NCBI RefSeq assembly: GCF_001029445.1
Contig: NZ_LDOT01000023.1
Span: forward strand, 62,001 to 126,000
DNA from: Photobacterium aquae
GTDB lineage: Bacteria > Pseudomonadota > Gammaproteobacteria > Enterobacterales > Vibrionaceae
Direction of reading: 5' to 3'
DNA: 64,000 nt
The notes under the pieces are model-generated. The model was not told where the DNA came from. It did no database searches and was given only the letters and a program-made list of their open reading frames with translations. Position 1 is the first letter of the stretch; each line of letters opens with the position of its first letter. Position numbers and translations under genes: made by a program. Positions 18,182-27,358 of this stretch are shown here, piece after piece.

Positions 18182-18191
18182 GCGGAGTGCA

Positions 18192-19622
18192 GTGTTGAAT
18201 CCAAAACCATACAGTCTGGAATATTCACAACGGTTACCGGAACCTACGCTTGATAATGACGAGTTTGTGTCTCTGTCGAGCTTGCTTTTGGCGAACCGTA
18301 GCGGGCAGGCTATTGTAGCTGGTCTGGATAATGATAGTGTTTCTTGGTCCTGCTTCCAGCGTGATGTTCTGGGTCTTGCGGCAACGTTAAAAACGTCTTC
18401 TTACATGAAGTGGGCGTTGTGTTTTGACGATAGCTACTATTTCGCCGTTGCTCTTTTCGCTGCCGCCCATGCCGGTAAAGAGATTGTTTTACCCGGTAAT
18501 CATCAGCCATCGGCACTGGATGAACTGCAAGCGCATTTCGATGCTCTGCTGCATGACAGGCAAGAGCTACTTGGTTTTACCTGCCCCCAGTTGGCGTTGC
18601 CACATGACGCGCAACAGCACGCCCCATCATTTCAGTTGGCCCCGTTACAGCCCGGCATGGTTAAGATAACCTTGTTTACGTCTGGCTCGAGTGGCAAGGC
18701 CAAAGCCATTGCAAAAACCTTGGTCCAATTGGAAGCAGAGATCGCCCAGCTTGAAGCTAACTGGGGGAGCCAGCTTAAGGCCAGCCAGGTAGTTAGCACG
18801 GTTTCCCATCAGCATATTTATGGTTTGTTGTTTCGAGTGTTGTGGCCGCTGTGCAGCGGGAGGGTCTTTGCTCGACGTGATTTGATTTATCCTGAGCAGG
18901 TTACAGCAAAAGCCGCTTTGGATATCGCATTGATTACCAGTCCGGCGCTTTTGAAGCGATTGGCGGGGGAGGAGACGGGGGATAGCTATCGTGCGGTCTT
19001 CTCTTCTGGTGGACCGTTGTCTGAATCGGCAGCCCACGATGCTTTGAAGATACTCGGGCACTTGCCTATCGAGGTGTTTGGTAGCACGGAAACAGGCGGG
19101 ATAGCATTTCGCCAGCAAGTTGCCGCGACCACGCCGTGGGCATTGTTTGACGTTATTGATGCATCGCTTAACGCTGAAGGGTGTCTAAAAGTTCGTTCGC
19201 CGTTTGTTGATCAGGAAAATGACTATCAAACCACTGATCAATGCCAGTTTGTCGGGGAGCGCGACTTTATACTGCTGGGACGCACCGATCGCGTAGTTAA
19301 AATTGAAGAAAAACGTATATCGCTAACTGAAATTGAACGGCGATTGTGCCAGCTTACATGGATTGAAGAAGCCGCAGTATTGACCCTTGAGCAGGGGGGG
19401 CGGATCGTCATATCGGCGGTTGTGACCTTGACTGATGATGGCGATCGACATTTACAAATCTGCGGAAAAGGCAAGTTCTGGATTGAGCTAAGGCAGCAGC
19501 TCCGCCGCTGGATTGAACCAGTGGGTATTCCTAGGCGCTTTCGGTTTGTCGATGAGATACCGTTAAATAGCCAGGGGAAACGGCTGGTTAGGGAGCTGGA
19601 AGCTCTTTTCGCACAAGATTGA
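18192..19622 (+). CDS. apeH: ApeH, acyl-ACP/CoA ligase (AMP-binding)
   Basis: 476 aa ANL-family adenylating enzyme. The P-loop is ITLFTSGSSGKAKAIAK, followed by VFGSTETGGIAFRQ and the late motif LLGRTDRVVKIEEKRISLTE. It is expected to activate the aryl starter acid and load it on an ACP. It starts at GTG 18192 with GGAG upstream. The C-terminal catalytic lysine region ends NSQGKRLVRELE. Confidence 0.9.
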   Translation: MLNPKPYSLEYSQRLPEPTLDNDEFVSLSSLLLANRSGQAIVAGLDNDSVSWSCFQRDVLGLAATLKTSSYMKWALCFDDSYYFAVALFAAAHAGKEIVLPGNHQPSALDELQAHFDALLHDRQELLGFTCPQLALPHDAQQHAPSFQLAPLQPGMVKITLFTSGSSGKAKAIAKTLVQLEAEIAQLEANWGSQLKASQVVSTVSHQHIYGLLFRVLWPLCSGRVFARRDLIYPEQVTAKAALDIALITSPALLKRLAGEETGDSYRAVFSSGGPLSESAAHDALKILGHLPIEVFGSTETGGIAFRQQVAATTPWALFDVIDASLNAEGCLKVRSPFVDQENDYQTTDQCQFVGERDFILLGRTDRVVKIEEKRISLTEIERRLCQLTWIEEAAVLTLEQGGRIVISAVVTLTDDGDRHLQICGKGKFWIELRQQLRRWIEPVGIPRRFRFVDEIPLNSQGKRLVRELEALFAQD

Positions 19623-19648
19623 ACAGTAATACACAAGCAGAAAAGAAC

Positions 19649-20026
19649 ATGATAACAACTAAACGCAAGCCGACAATATTACGTCAGGAAGTTGATGAAA
19701 ACCATGCTGTTCTCAGCCTGATGGTCGACGCTGATATCGTTGATTTTAAAGGGCACTTTACGTCTTATCCTTTGCTTCCCGGGGTAACGCAAATTCATTG
19801 GGCTGTAGAGTTCGGTATCGCACTGCTTGATATCCCTGCGCAATTTGGTGGGATGGAAGTGATCAAGTTTCAGGCTCCGATTCTGCCGGGCGTTGAGATT
19901 GAGCTGGAACTTGAATGGAACGTCGAGAAAGAAAAGCTACATTTTTGCTACCGCTCAGTAGATAGCGACGGGGAACAAACAGCGGTACATTCTTTGGGTC
20001 GTATCAAGTTGGATATGGCTCAATGA
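19649..20026 (+). CDS. apeI: ApeI, hotdog-fold 3-hydroxyacyl-ACP dehydratase
   Basis: 125 aa from ATG 19649; a TTG at 19619 overlapping apeH is unlikely. FabZ/FabA-like hotdog with FKGHFTSYPLLPGVTQIHWA, where the His and the PGV loop match the dehydratase active-site helix, and FQAPILPGVEIELEL. In the APE system it acts as a heterodimer with ApeP to dehydrate the growing chain. Overlaps apeJ by 4 bp (ATGA). Confidence 0.88.
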   Translation: MITTKRKPTILRQEVDENHAVLSLMVDADIVDFKGHFTSYPLLPGVTQIHWAVEFGIALLDIPAQFGGMEVIKFQAPILPGVEIELELEWNVEKEKLHFCYRSVDSDGEQTAVHSLGRIKLDMAQ

Positions 20027-21723
20027 GCACCTTCTTTCCCTGTTTCTTGATCCCTTGCTACAACCACGGCAGTACGATAAGTGCGGTATTGGATTCTCTG
20101 CAACCTTATCCCTACCCTGTGATTATCGTTGACGATGGCAGTGATGCGAATACCAAAGCGATATTGGCAGAGCAAAGTCGCCGCAATAATGTCACCTTGG
20201 TTACGCTTGATAAGAACCAGGGGAAGGGTGGGGCGATGATCGTTGGGATGCAAGAGGCATTTCGCCAAAGCTATACCCACGCCATCCAGATTGATGCCGA
20301 TGGCCAGCATGACATCAAAGCCTTGCCTAAATTGATCGCGACATCGGCCGAGCATTTGACATCTTTGGTGTCGGGGCAGCCGGTGTATGATGAATCCGTG
20401 CCAAAGTCGCGTCTATACGGCCGCTATGCCACCCATATCTGGGTCTGGATCGAAACGTTGTCGTTTGCTATCAAGGACAGCATGTGTGGTTTCCGTGCTT
20501 ATCCGGTTGCCCGCGTTATTAAAGTACTGGATCGCAATCCGAGGATCGGCCGTCGGATGGACTTTGATACTGAAATCATGGTTCGGATGTATTGGGACGG
20601 CTGTGATGTCCGTTTTGTCGATACTCGCGTGATTTATCCTGAAGGTGGTATCTCCCATTTCGATGCACTGTGGGACAACGTAAAAATCAGTGCCATGCAT
20701 ACCAAATTATTTTTGGGTATGTTACCGCGTATACCTGCGCTGCTAAAACGTAAGAACCCTGAGGCTGCGCATTGGTCCTCGCACCGTGAGCGCGGCACGA
20801 TCCTGGGTATTAAGTGCCTTCTTGCCGTTTACTCTTTGCTTGGTGCGAAGGCGTTTCGTGCTTTACTGAAGTTGGTGATGGCTTACTACCACCGTACCGG
20901 CACTACGGCTCGCGATGCTTCAGAGCTGTATTTGACCCAACTTAAGCATTATGCCGACAGCAATAATATAACGCTGCCCGTTGAGGCGTCCTCCCTGACC
21001 AGCTACCAACACATGTATTCATTCGGTCTTACGATGCTCGACAAGCTGGCGGCTTGGCGTGGTGATTTTAGTTTTAAAGACTTGACGATTCATGGCCAGG
21101 AGCACGTCGATGCGGTATTGGCCAAGCAACGTGGGATCGTTATTCTAGGTTCGCATCTGGGTAATCTGGAGCTGTGCCGAGCCCTGAGCAGTCATTATAA
21201 AAATGTGAAAATCAATGCTCTGGTTTTTACCGAACATGCCGAGCGCTTCAATAATGTGATGAAGGCGGTGAACCCCGATTCTGCGCTTAATCTTATTCAG
21301 GTTGCTGATATCGGGCCTGAAACGGCAATTCTCCTCGAGCAAAAGCTTGAACAAGGTGAATGGGTGGTGATTGTCGGTGATCGTACTTCCGTGACCAAGC
21401 AAGAACGTGCAGTTTGGGCGGATTTTCTCGGCAAATCAGCGCCGTTCCCCCAAGGCCCGTTTATGTTGGGGGCGATATTGAAAGCGCCCGTCTACCTATT
21501 GTTTGGCCTGCGTGATGAGAGTCAGCAAAAGGTGCGGTTTAACGTATATTTCGAACCATTCTCCGAACAAATCAAACTGCCGAGAGGGCAACGACAAGAG
21601 GCACTCAATGCAGTTGTTGCCCGCTATGCCCAGCGTTTGGAAGCCTACACGCTAAAGGCTCCTCTGCAATGGTACAACTTCTTCAATTTCTGGCGATTGA
21701 GTGAAAAAAGTGATGCAAAATAA
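20023..21723 (+). CDS. apeJ: ApeJ, glycosyltransferase family 2 fused to LpxL-type acyltransferase
   Basis: 566 aa with two domains. Residues about 1-230 are GT-A family 2 (IPCYNHGSTISAVLDSL, VIIVDDGSD, and the DxD-like IDADGQHD). Residues about 300-560 resemble lauroyl/myristoyl acyltransferases, with GSHLGNLELCRAL containing HX4E. The fusion is characteristic of APE clusters. It is expected to build or acylate the sugar/lipid part that anchors the polyene. Coupled to apeI by ATGA overlap. Confidence 0.88.
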   Translation: MSTFFPCFLIPCYNHGSTISAVLDSLQPYPYPVIIVDDGSDANTKAILAEQSRRNNVTLVTLDKNQGKGGAMIVGMQEAFRQSYTHAIQIDADGQHDIKALPKLIATSAEHLTSLVSGQPVYDESVPKSRLYGRYATHIWVWIETLSFAIKDSMCGFRAYPVARVIKVLDRNPRIGRRMDFDTEIMVRMYWDGCDVRFVDTRVIYPEGGISHFDALWDNVKISAMHTKLFLGMLPRIPALLKRKNPEAAHWSSHRERGTILGIKCLLAVYSLLGAKAFRALLKLVMAYYHRTGTTARDASELYLTQLKHYADSNNITLPVEASSLTSYQHMYSFGLTMLDKLAAWRGDFSFKDLTIHGQEHVDAVLAKQRGIVILGSHLGNLELCRALSSHYKNVKINALVFTEHAERFNNVMKAVNPDSALNLIQVADIGPETAILLEQKLEQGEWVVIVGDRTSVTKQERAVWADFLGKSAPFPQGPFMLGAILKAPVYLLFGLRDESQQKVRFNVYFEPFSEQIKLPRGQRQEALNAVVARYAQRLEAYTLKAPLQWYNFFNFWRLSEKSDAK

Positions 21724-23257
21724 CCAAGAACAAACTGTATTATTCGGTGCAGGGCGACTGACTATCGAAGATGTTGTCGCTATCGCAAACGGTGCTTCGG
21801 CTGAAATTAATAGCAGCCCAGAGTATCAGGCAAAAATCGATCGTGGGGTTGCGTTTCTAGAACGCCTACTTAAAGAAGAAGGCGTGATCTATGGGGTTAC
21901 AACGGGTTATGGTGATTCGTGCACCGTTGCAATTCCGACAAACTTGGTTGACGAGTTGCCGCTCCACCTGACGCGTTTCCACGGTTGCGGCTTGGGTGAA
22001 AACCTTGATCACCAGCAGTCCCGTGCCGTTCTCGCAACCCGCTTGTGTTCATTGGCTCAAGGTGTCTCAGGTGTTTCACATGATTTGCTTAACCAGATCA
22101 TTGCCTTGATCAATCATGATATTTCACCGCGAATCCCGCAAGAAGGGTCAGTAGGGGCAAGTGGCGATTTGACACCGCTATCCTACTTGGCTGCCGCATT
22201 GATTGGTGAGCGTGAGGTACTTTACAAAGGGGAGTTACGCCCAACCCTAGAGGTGTTTGCCGAGTGCAATATCACCCCAATCAAGCTCAAGCCCAAAGAA
22301 GGTTTGGCGCTGATGAATGGTACTGCGGTCATGACAGCGTTGGCTTGTCTGGCCTATAAGCGAGCAGAGTATCTGGCGCAGCTTTCCACGCGGATCACCG
22401 CGATGGTATCTGTTGCGATGAAGGGCAATGATTTCCACTTTGACGAGGCGTTGTTTGCGGTGAAGCCGCATCCAGGTCAACAGCAGATTGCTGGTTGGTT
22501 GCGCGCTGATCTGCAAGCTGATCAGCCGCCAAGCAATAGCGACCGCCTTCAGGACCGCTATTCGCTACGTTGTGCCCCGCATGTGATTGGGGTGCTGCAA
22601 GACAGCCTGCCTTGGCTGCGTCAGCTGATTGAGAACGAGCTCAACAGCGCCAACGACAACCCGATTATTGACGGTGATAACGAGCGCGTACTGCATGGCG
22701 GTCACTTCTATGGCGGCCATATCGCGATGGCGATGGATACCCTGAAGACGGCCGTTGCCAATATCGCGGATTTGTTGGATCGCCAAATGGCACAGTTGAT
22801 GGACTATAAGTTCAACAACGGGCTGCCTTTCAACCTGACTGGGGCTCAGGGCGAGCGGATGCAGATTAACCACGGTTTCAAAGCGGTACAGATCGGTATC
22901 TCCGCATGGACGGCTGAAGCTCTTAAACATACCATGCCTGCGAGTGTTTTCTCTCGCTCGACCGAATGTCATAACCAAGACAAAGTCAGTATGGGGACGA
23001 TTGCTTCGCGCGATTGCCTACGGGTGCTGGAGTTAACCGAACAGGTTACGGCTGCATCACTGTTGGCTGCGACACAGGCGATAGAGCTTCGCCGCCGTCA
23101 GGAAGAGCTTGATGACAGGCAGATGAGCTTTGCATTGAAGACGATGAACGAAATGGTACTGAGCGAGTTCCGCTTTGTTGAGGAAGATCGTCCACTAGAG
23201 CCGGATCTACGTCATTTTGTATCACGGATCCAGCAGCAGTACTGGACACTGTATTAA
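21713..23257 (+). CDS. aromatic amino acid/histidine ammonia-lyase family protein (HAL/PAL/TAL)
   Basis: 514 aa from ATG 21713, with GTG alternatives at 21701 and 21710. The MIO prosthetic-group tripeptide Ala149-Ser150-Gly151 sits in GSVGASGDLTPLSYL. The family markers YGVTTGYGDS, NSANDNPIID and QDRYSLRC are present. The two selectivity residues read Phe89-His90 (LTRFHGCG): Phe as in phenylalanine lyases, His as in the second position of histidine lyases. It presumably supplies a cinnamate/coumarate-type starter for the aryl polyene. Located inside the ape operon between apeJ and apeK, as in the V. fischeri type of cluster. Confidence 0.9.
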   Translation: MQNNQEQTVLFGAGRLTIEDVVAIANGASAEINSSPEYQAKIDRGVAFLERLLKEEGVIYGVTTGYGDSCTVAIPTNLVDELPLHLTRFHGCGLGENLDHQQSRAVLATRLCSLAQGVSGVSHDLLNQIIALINHDISPRIPQEGSVGASGDLTPLSYLAAALIGEREVLYKGELRPTLEVFAECNITPIKLKPKEGLALMNGTAVMTALACLAYKRAEYLAQLSTRITAMVSVAMKGNDFHFDEALFAVKPHPGQQQIAGWLRADLQADQPPSNSDRLQDRYSLRCAPHVIGVLQDSLPWLRQLIENELNSANDNPIIDGDNERVLHGGHFYGGHIAMAMDTLKTAVANIADLLDRQMAQLMDYKFNNGLPFNLTGAQGERMQINHGFKAVQIGISAWTAEALKHTMPASVFSRSTECHNQDKVSMGTIASRDCLRVLELTEQVTAASLLAATQAIELRRRQEELDDRQMSFALKTMNEMVLSEFRFVEEDRPLEPDLRHFVSRIQQQYWTLY

Positions 23258-23274
23258 GTTGTAAAAGGCACACC

Positions 23275-23712
23275 ATGTTAGATAACAAGACATTATTGAG
23301 CGCCGAGGTGACCATGGTCACCGCATTTCAGGATGCGGACCCGATGGGGGTGGTTTACCACGGGAACTATTTCCGATTTTTCGAGGAAGCCCGGCGGGTG
23401 ATGATGGACAAAATTGGCTACGGTTACCGCGAAATGCAAGCATCGGGGTATGTGTGGCCGATTATTGACACCCGGGTTAAGTACGTTAAACCGATCCCGT
23501 TTAACCATGAAATCAGAGTGGTTGCTACCTTGACGGAGTGGGAAAACCGGTTGCGGGTGGATTATGTTATCTATGATGCAGAAACGGGAGGGCGAATGAC
23601 TAAAGCTCATACCATGCAGGTGGCTGTGACTATCGATGGCGGTGAGATGTGTTTTGTCTCACCGACTGCTTTTACCCGTAAACTAGAGGCATGGTATGAC
23701 AGCCAAGCGTAA
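23275..23712 (+). CDS. apeK: ApeK, hotdog acyl-CoA/ACP thioesterase
   Basis: 145 aa. Typical 4HBT/YbgC-type start: DADPMGVVYHGNYFRFFEEA, in which the Asp and the YHGNYF region form the active site. It is proposed to release or proofread chains in aryl polyene synthesis. Its 3' end overlaps the next gene by 17 bp. Confidence 0.9.
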   Translation: MLDNKTLLSAEVTMVTAFQDADPMGVVYHGNYFRFFEEARRVMMDKIGYGYREMQASGYVWPIIDTRVKYVKPIPFNHEIRVVATLTEWENRLRVDYVIYDAETGGRMTKAHTMQVAVTIDGGEMCFVSPTAFTRKLEAWYDSQA

Positions 23713-24382
23713 TCGCTGGCGCGTTATAGCACGCGCCTATATGAACCAGCTAGGCTGTGCTGCAGCTTTGCTGGTTGGTTCATGCATGATGCCTGCTCAT
23801 GCCGTAACACTTGATGATATCCAACAGCAGTTAGCTGAGCATCCGGTGGTGAGAGGGGATTTCGAGCAAGAGCGTAAGATGGAGATGTTCAGTGCCCCCT
23901 TGGTGTCATCGGGGCATTTTGTTTTGGCCAAAGAGTACGGTTTACACTGGCAGCAGACCCAGCCGTTTCCCGTATCTCTGGTACTGACCCAAGACAAGCT
24001 CAGTCAATCCTTTGGTGGCGCTGCGCCAGAGGTCATGGCTGCCGAGCAAAATCCGATGGTGTTTTATTTTAGTCATCTGTTCCTCGATCTTTTCCGTGGG
24101 GAAACCGCTCAGTTGAGCGAGCAGTTTGAACTGACATTCAAAGGTTCTGCTGAGAGCGCCGTGACAGAGAGCGTTGGCAAACAGCAGTGGCATTTGGTCT
24201 TGACGCCCAAAACTGCACCGTTAAATGCGGTATTTACCTCGATTGAGCTCGAAGGGCATGATTTCATTGATCGTTTGGTCCTAACCGAAAAGCGCGGTGA
24301 TATTACCGTATTGAGTTTTACCAACCAGTCTGCCCTGCCGAATACATTGACCAAAGACGAACAACGTGCTTTTGATTTCTAA
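23696..24382 (+). CDS. apeL: ApeL, LolA-like outer-membrane lipoprotein carrier
   Basis: 228 aa with a long N-terminal region and signal peptide (LGCAAALLVGSCMMPAHA, cleavage before VTLDDI). LolA-like core: FEQERKMEMFSAPLVSSGHF followed by GLHWQQTQPFP. It should carry the hydrophobic product across the periplasm. It overlaps both neighbours, so translational coupling is likely. Confidence 0.87.
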   Translation: MTAKRNRWRVIARAYMNQLGCAAALLVGSCMMPAHAVTLDDIQQQLAEHPVVRGDFEQERKMEMFSAPLVSSGHFVLAKEYGLHWQQTQPFPVSLVLTQDKLSQSFGGAAPEVMAAEQNPMVFYFSHLFLDLFRGETAQLSEQFELTFKGSAESAVTESVGKQQWHLVLTPKTAPLNAVFTSIELEGHDFIDRLVLTEKRGDITVLSFTNQSALPNTLTKDEQRAFDF

Positions 24383-26711
24383 ACGTGCGGTCTGCTGGCT
24401 GATCATCATGCTGGCGACCTTACTGCTTTTGGGTAAGCAGTTCCTCTCTGATCGGCCGCTGCCGATTGAAACTAATATCCTTGCGCTGCTGCCTGCCAAT
24501 CAGCAGCAACCCTTAGCTGATGCGGCGTTTAAGCAAATTGCCGGTAGCTTGAGCGACAAGGTTATATTTGTAGTTGGCAGTAACGACAAGTCACACTTGT
24601 TTGAGGCTGGTCGTGAATTTTCACAGCAAATCGCTTCCATTGGCTTGTTTAAGCAAGTGACCTCGACGGTCAGTGAATCTCAACAGCAGGCTTGGGGGAA
24701 ACTGTACTTCCCGCATCGTGCGCAGTTGTTGACGACAGAGCAGAGAAACCAGCTGGAAAATACGCCCGAACAGCGTGTGCAGGCAGTCTTGCAGGCGCTT
24801 TACAATCCGTTCTCCGGGGTGACGGGGCAGGAGCTGGCCTCCGATCCGTTTTTGCTGTTTCGCGGTTATCTTGGTGAGTTGGGCAAGCGAAGTGGCAATG
24901 TGCGGATAGAACAGGGATTTCTGACGACAGATTACCAAGGTAAGCATTATCTGTTGATCACGGCAGATCTATCAGGATCCGCCTATAGCCCAGAGTTGCA
25001 GGCCAAGCTTCCGGAATTGGCTGCCATCGAGCATTCCATTGAAAGCCAGTTCGAGGTGAGCCTGCTGCATACCGGCGTTATCTACTATGCCGCCCATGGC
25101 ACTAACAGCGCCAAGTCAGAAATCAGTACTATCGGGGTGGGCTCGCTCATCGGAGTGGTACTGTTGCTGGTGGTTGTCTTTCGCAGCCCGTTGCCATTGG
25201 TCTTGTCTTTGTTATCGATAGGCTGTGGCTTGTTGGTCGCCTTGGCGACGACGGTTGCCATCTTTGGTAAGATCCATTTGTTCAGTTTGGTGTTCGGTGC
25301 CAGTCTGATCGGGGTTTCGATCGACTATTCGCTGCATTTTCTTACCGAGCGACTGGCTGCTGGCAAACAGTGGCAGGCGAATAAGGGATTGTCCCAAATT
25401 TTTGTCGCCATCACGCTGGGTATGCTGATGAGCCTTGTCGGCTATTTGTGCATGATGGCAGCGCCATTTCCCGGCTTGCAGCAGCTATCCCTCTTTTCTG
25501 CGGTGGGTTTGGTCGCAGCTTATGCAACGGTAGTTTGTTGGTATCCTATCCTTGCCGCCAAGTCTGGTGGTGACAGGTTGCTGCCACTTCGTGGGGCGAT
25601 GGCGGCATGGCTGGCTATCTGGCAACGACCAAGCGTGCGTATCGCACTGCCTGTTTTTTGTGTAGCGATATCAGTGCTAGGGACATTTCGGGCCGGTTAT
25701 GATGATGATATCCGCCAGTTGCAGGCGCTGCCTGCCGATCTGAAGCAGCAGGAGCAATCGGTCAAGGCCATCACTGGCATGGATGGCGGCCAGCAGATGT
25801 TGTTGGTGACAGGCAATAAGCCAGAGCAACTTTTGCAGGCGCTTGAGCGGGTAGGCCAATCGCTTGATGGTATGGTGCGGGATAAGCATCCAGCATTAGC
25901 GGGTTATCAGAGCCTTGCCCAGTATGTGCCGTCGGCAAAATGGCAGGAAGAAAATTATCAGTTGGTCAGCAACCTCTACCAGCAGTATGGATCTCAGCTT
26001 GCCAACAGTCTGGGACTGCAGAAAACCGTGGAGTTCAAAGCAGATTTTAAACCGCTTACGATGGATGATTTTTTACGTTCACCGGCTTCGGCTCCCCTGC
26101 GTTTTTTGTGGCTGGGTAAGCAGGGTGATCTGTTTGCCTCGGTGATTTTGCTCAAGGGCGTTACTCAGCCAGACGTGATTATCAGTTATGCGGCTTCCCA
26201 ACCGAATGTCCTATATCTGGATAAAGCGCGAGAGGTGTCGTCGCTATTTGGGATCTACCGGCAACATGTCACAGAGCTATTTGCTTTGGCGGCGTTGGGG
26301 ATCCTGCTGATCCTTTTTTGGCGTTATGGTGTCGTCAAGGGGATCCGTGTGATTTCAGCGCCGGCAATTGCATGTGTTGTTGGGGTGGGAATTGCGGGAT
26401 TTACCGGTGTGCCGCTTAATCTATTCAACTTGCTGGGGCTGTTTTTGATCCTAGGGATTGGCATTGACTATTCGCTGTTCTTTGCCGAGCGCTCGCAGGG
26501 GCAGACAACCTTGCTGGCGATTACCTTGTCTGCGGTAACGACAATATTGTCTTTTGGGTTGTTGTCTCTCAGCGCAACGCAGGCGATACACAGTTTTGGG
26601 GTGACGGTGCTGACAGGGATACTAACCGCATGGTTATTGGCACCACTCGCCCGGGATCGCGTGGTCGGCGAAGATACGGCGGGAGCAACAGCCGTGATGG
26701 AGAAAGTATGA
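24366..26711 (+). CDS. apeM: ApeM, MMPL/RND-type exporter
   Basis: 781 aa inner-membrane exporter from GTG 24366. Two MMPL halves, each with a large periplasmic loop. Transmembrane clusters carry the paired motifs GASLIGVSIDYSLHFLTER (first half) and LILGIGIDYSLFFAER (second half). It is expected to move the lipid-linked polyene out of the inner membrane and hand it to ApeL. ATGA overlap with apeN. Confidence 0.9.
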   Translation: MLLISKRAVCWLIIMLATLLLLGKQFLSDRPLPIETNILALLPANQQQPLADAAFKQIAGSLSDKVIFVVGSNDKSHLFEAGREFSQQIASIGLFKQVTSTVSESQQQAWGKLYFPHRAQLLTTEQRNQLENTPEQRVQAVLQALYNPFSGVTGQELASDPFLLFRGYLGELGKRSGNVRIEQGFLTTDYQGKHYLLITADLSGSAYSPELQAKLPELAAIEHSIESQFEVSLLHTGVIYYAAHGTNSAKSEISTIGVGSLIGVVLLLVVVFRSPLPLVLSLLSIGCGLLVALATTVAIFGKIHLFSLVFGASLIGVSIDYSLHFLTERLAAGKQWQANKGLSQIFVAITLGMLMSLVGYLCMMAAPFPGLQQLSLFSAVGLVAAYATVVCWYPILAAKSGGDRLLPLRGAMAAWLAIWQRPSVRIALPVFCVAISVLGTFRAGYDDDIRQLQALPADLKQQEQSVKAITGMDGGQQMLLVTGNKPEQLLQALERVGQSLDGMVRDKHPALAGYQSLAQYVPSAKWQEENYQLVSNLYQQYGSQLANSLGLQKTVEFKADFKPLTMDDFLRSPASAPLRFLWLGKQGDLFASVILLKGVTQPDVIISYAASQPNVLYLDKAREVSSLFGIYRQHVTELFALAALGILLILFWRYGVVKGIRVISAPAIACVVGVGIAGFTGVPLNLFNLLGLFLILGIGIDYSLFFAERSQGQTTLLAITLSAVTTILSFGLLSLSATQAIHSFGVTVLTGILTAWLLAPLARDRVVGEDTAGATAVMEKV

Positions 26712-27358
26712 ACAAGCACAGCGTGTTGAAGGCAATCATTATTGGTTTGCCACTGTGGCTATCAGGGTGCGGTTTGTTATCATCAGAAACGGTGTCGGAG
26801 CTGGAAACCGATACGGCCGTGGTCGCCAATAAGGTGGAAGTGGTTGCGGGCAAGTCCGTTGTTTTGCCGCAGCCCTTTCAGTATGGTGCCAATTTGACGG
26901 CCAGCCAATTGATCACGGCGACTTGGCAGGAAGAAACGCATCAGCTGCCAGTACAGCTGGAAGTGACACCTGAAAAAATCGTCTTGGCTGGGTTTTCATC
27001 TTGGGGAACGAGGCTGTTTAGCCTGGCCTACCAAGATCATCGGTTTGACAGTTATATAATGCCGGGACTCGCGGCAAGCCTGCCGCAACCCGAACAGGTG
27101 CTATTTAATATCATGCTGACACTGTGGCCGGTAGAAGCGTGGCAGCCGTTACTGGCTGTACAGGGGATGTCCTTGGTTGATACGCAGGGACGTCGCCAGT
27201 TGCTTGATAGCAACCAGCAGGTTGTGATTGATATCCAATATCGGGCAGTACCGCACCTTGACGGTGAAATTATTTTTAAGAACATGCAGTTGGGATATGT
27301 TATTTCTATAAAAACATTAACTTACAGTCAGAATAACGTAGAACAAGGTAATGACTGA
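26708..27358 (+). CDS. apeN: ApeN, DUF3261 lipoprotein
   Basis: 216 aa from ATG 26708, which overlaps the apeM stop (ATGA) with GGAG upstream; the frame is open further upstream but not credible there. The signal ends in lipobox LSGC (IIIGLPLWLSGCGLL). The DUF3261 core includes PGLAASLPQPEQVLFNIML. Likely an outer-membrane acceptor, LolB-like in role, for the exported pigment (inference). Overlaps apeO by 8 bp. Confidence 0.87.
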   Translation: MNKHSVLKAIIIGLPLWLSGCGLLSSETVSELETDTAVVANKVEVVAGKSVVLPQPFQYGANLTASQLITATWQEETHQLPVQLEVTPEKIVLAGFSSWGTRLFSLAYQDHRFDSYIMPGLAASLPQPEQVLFNIMLTLWPVEAWQPLLAVQGMSLVDTQGRRQLLDSNQQVVIDIQYRAVPHLDGEIIFKNMQLGYVISIKTLTYSQNNVEQGND

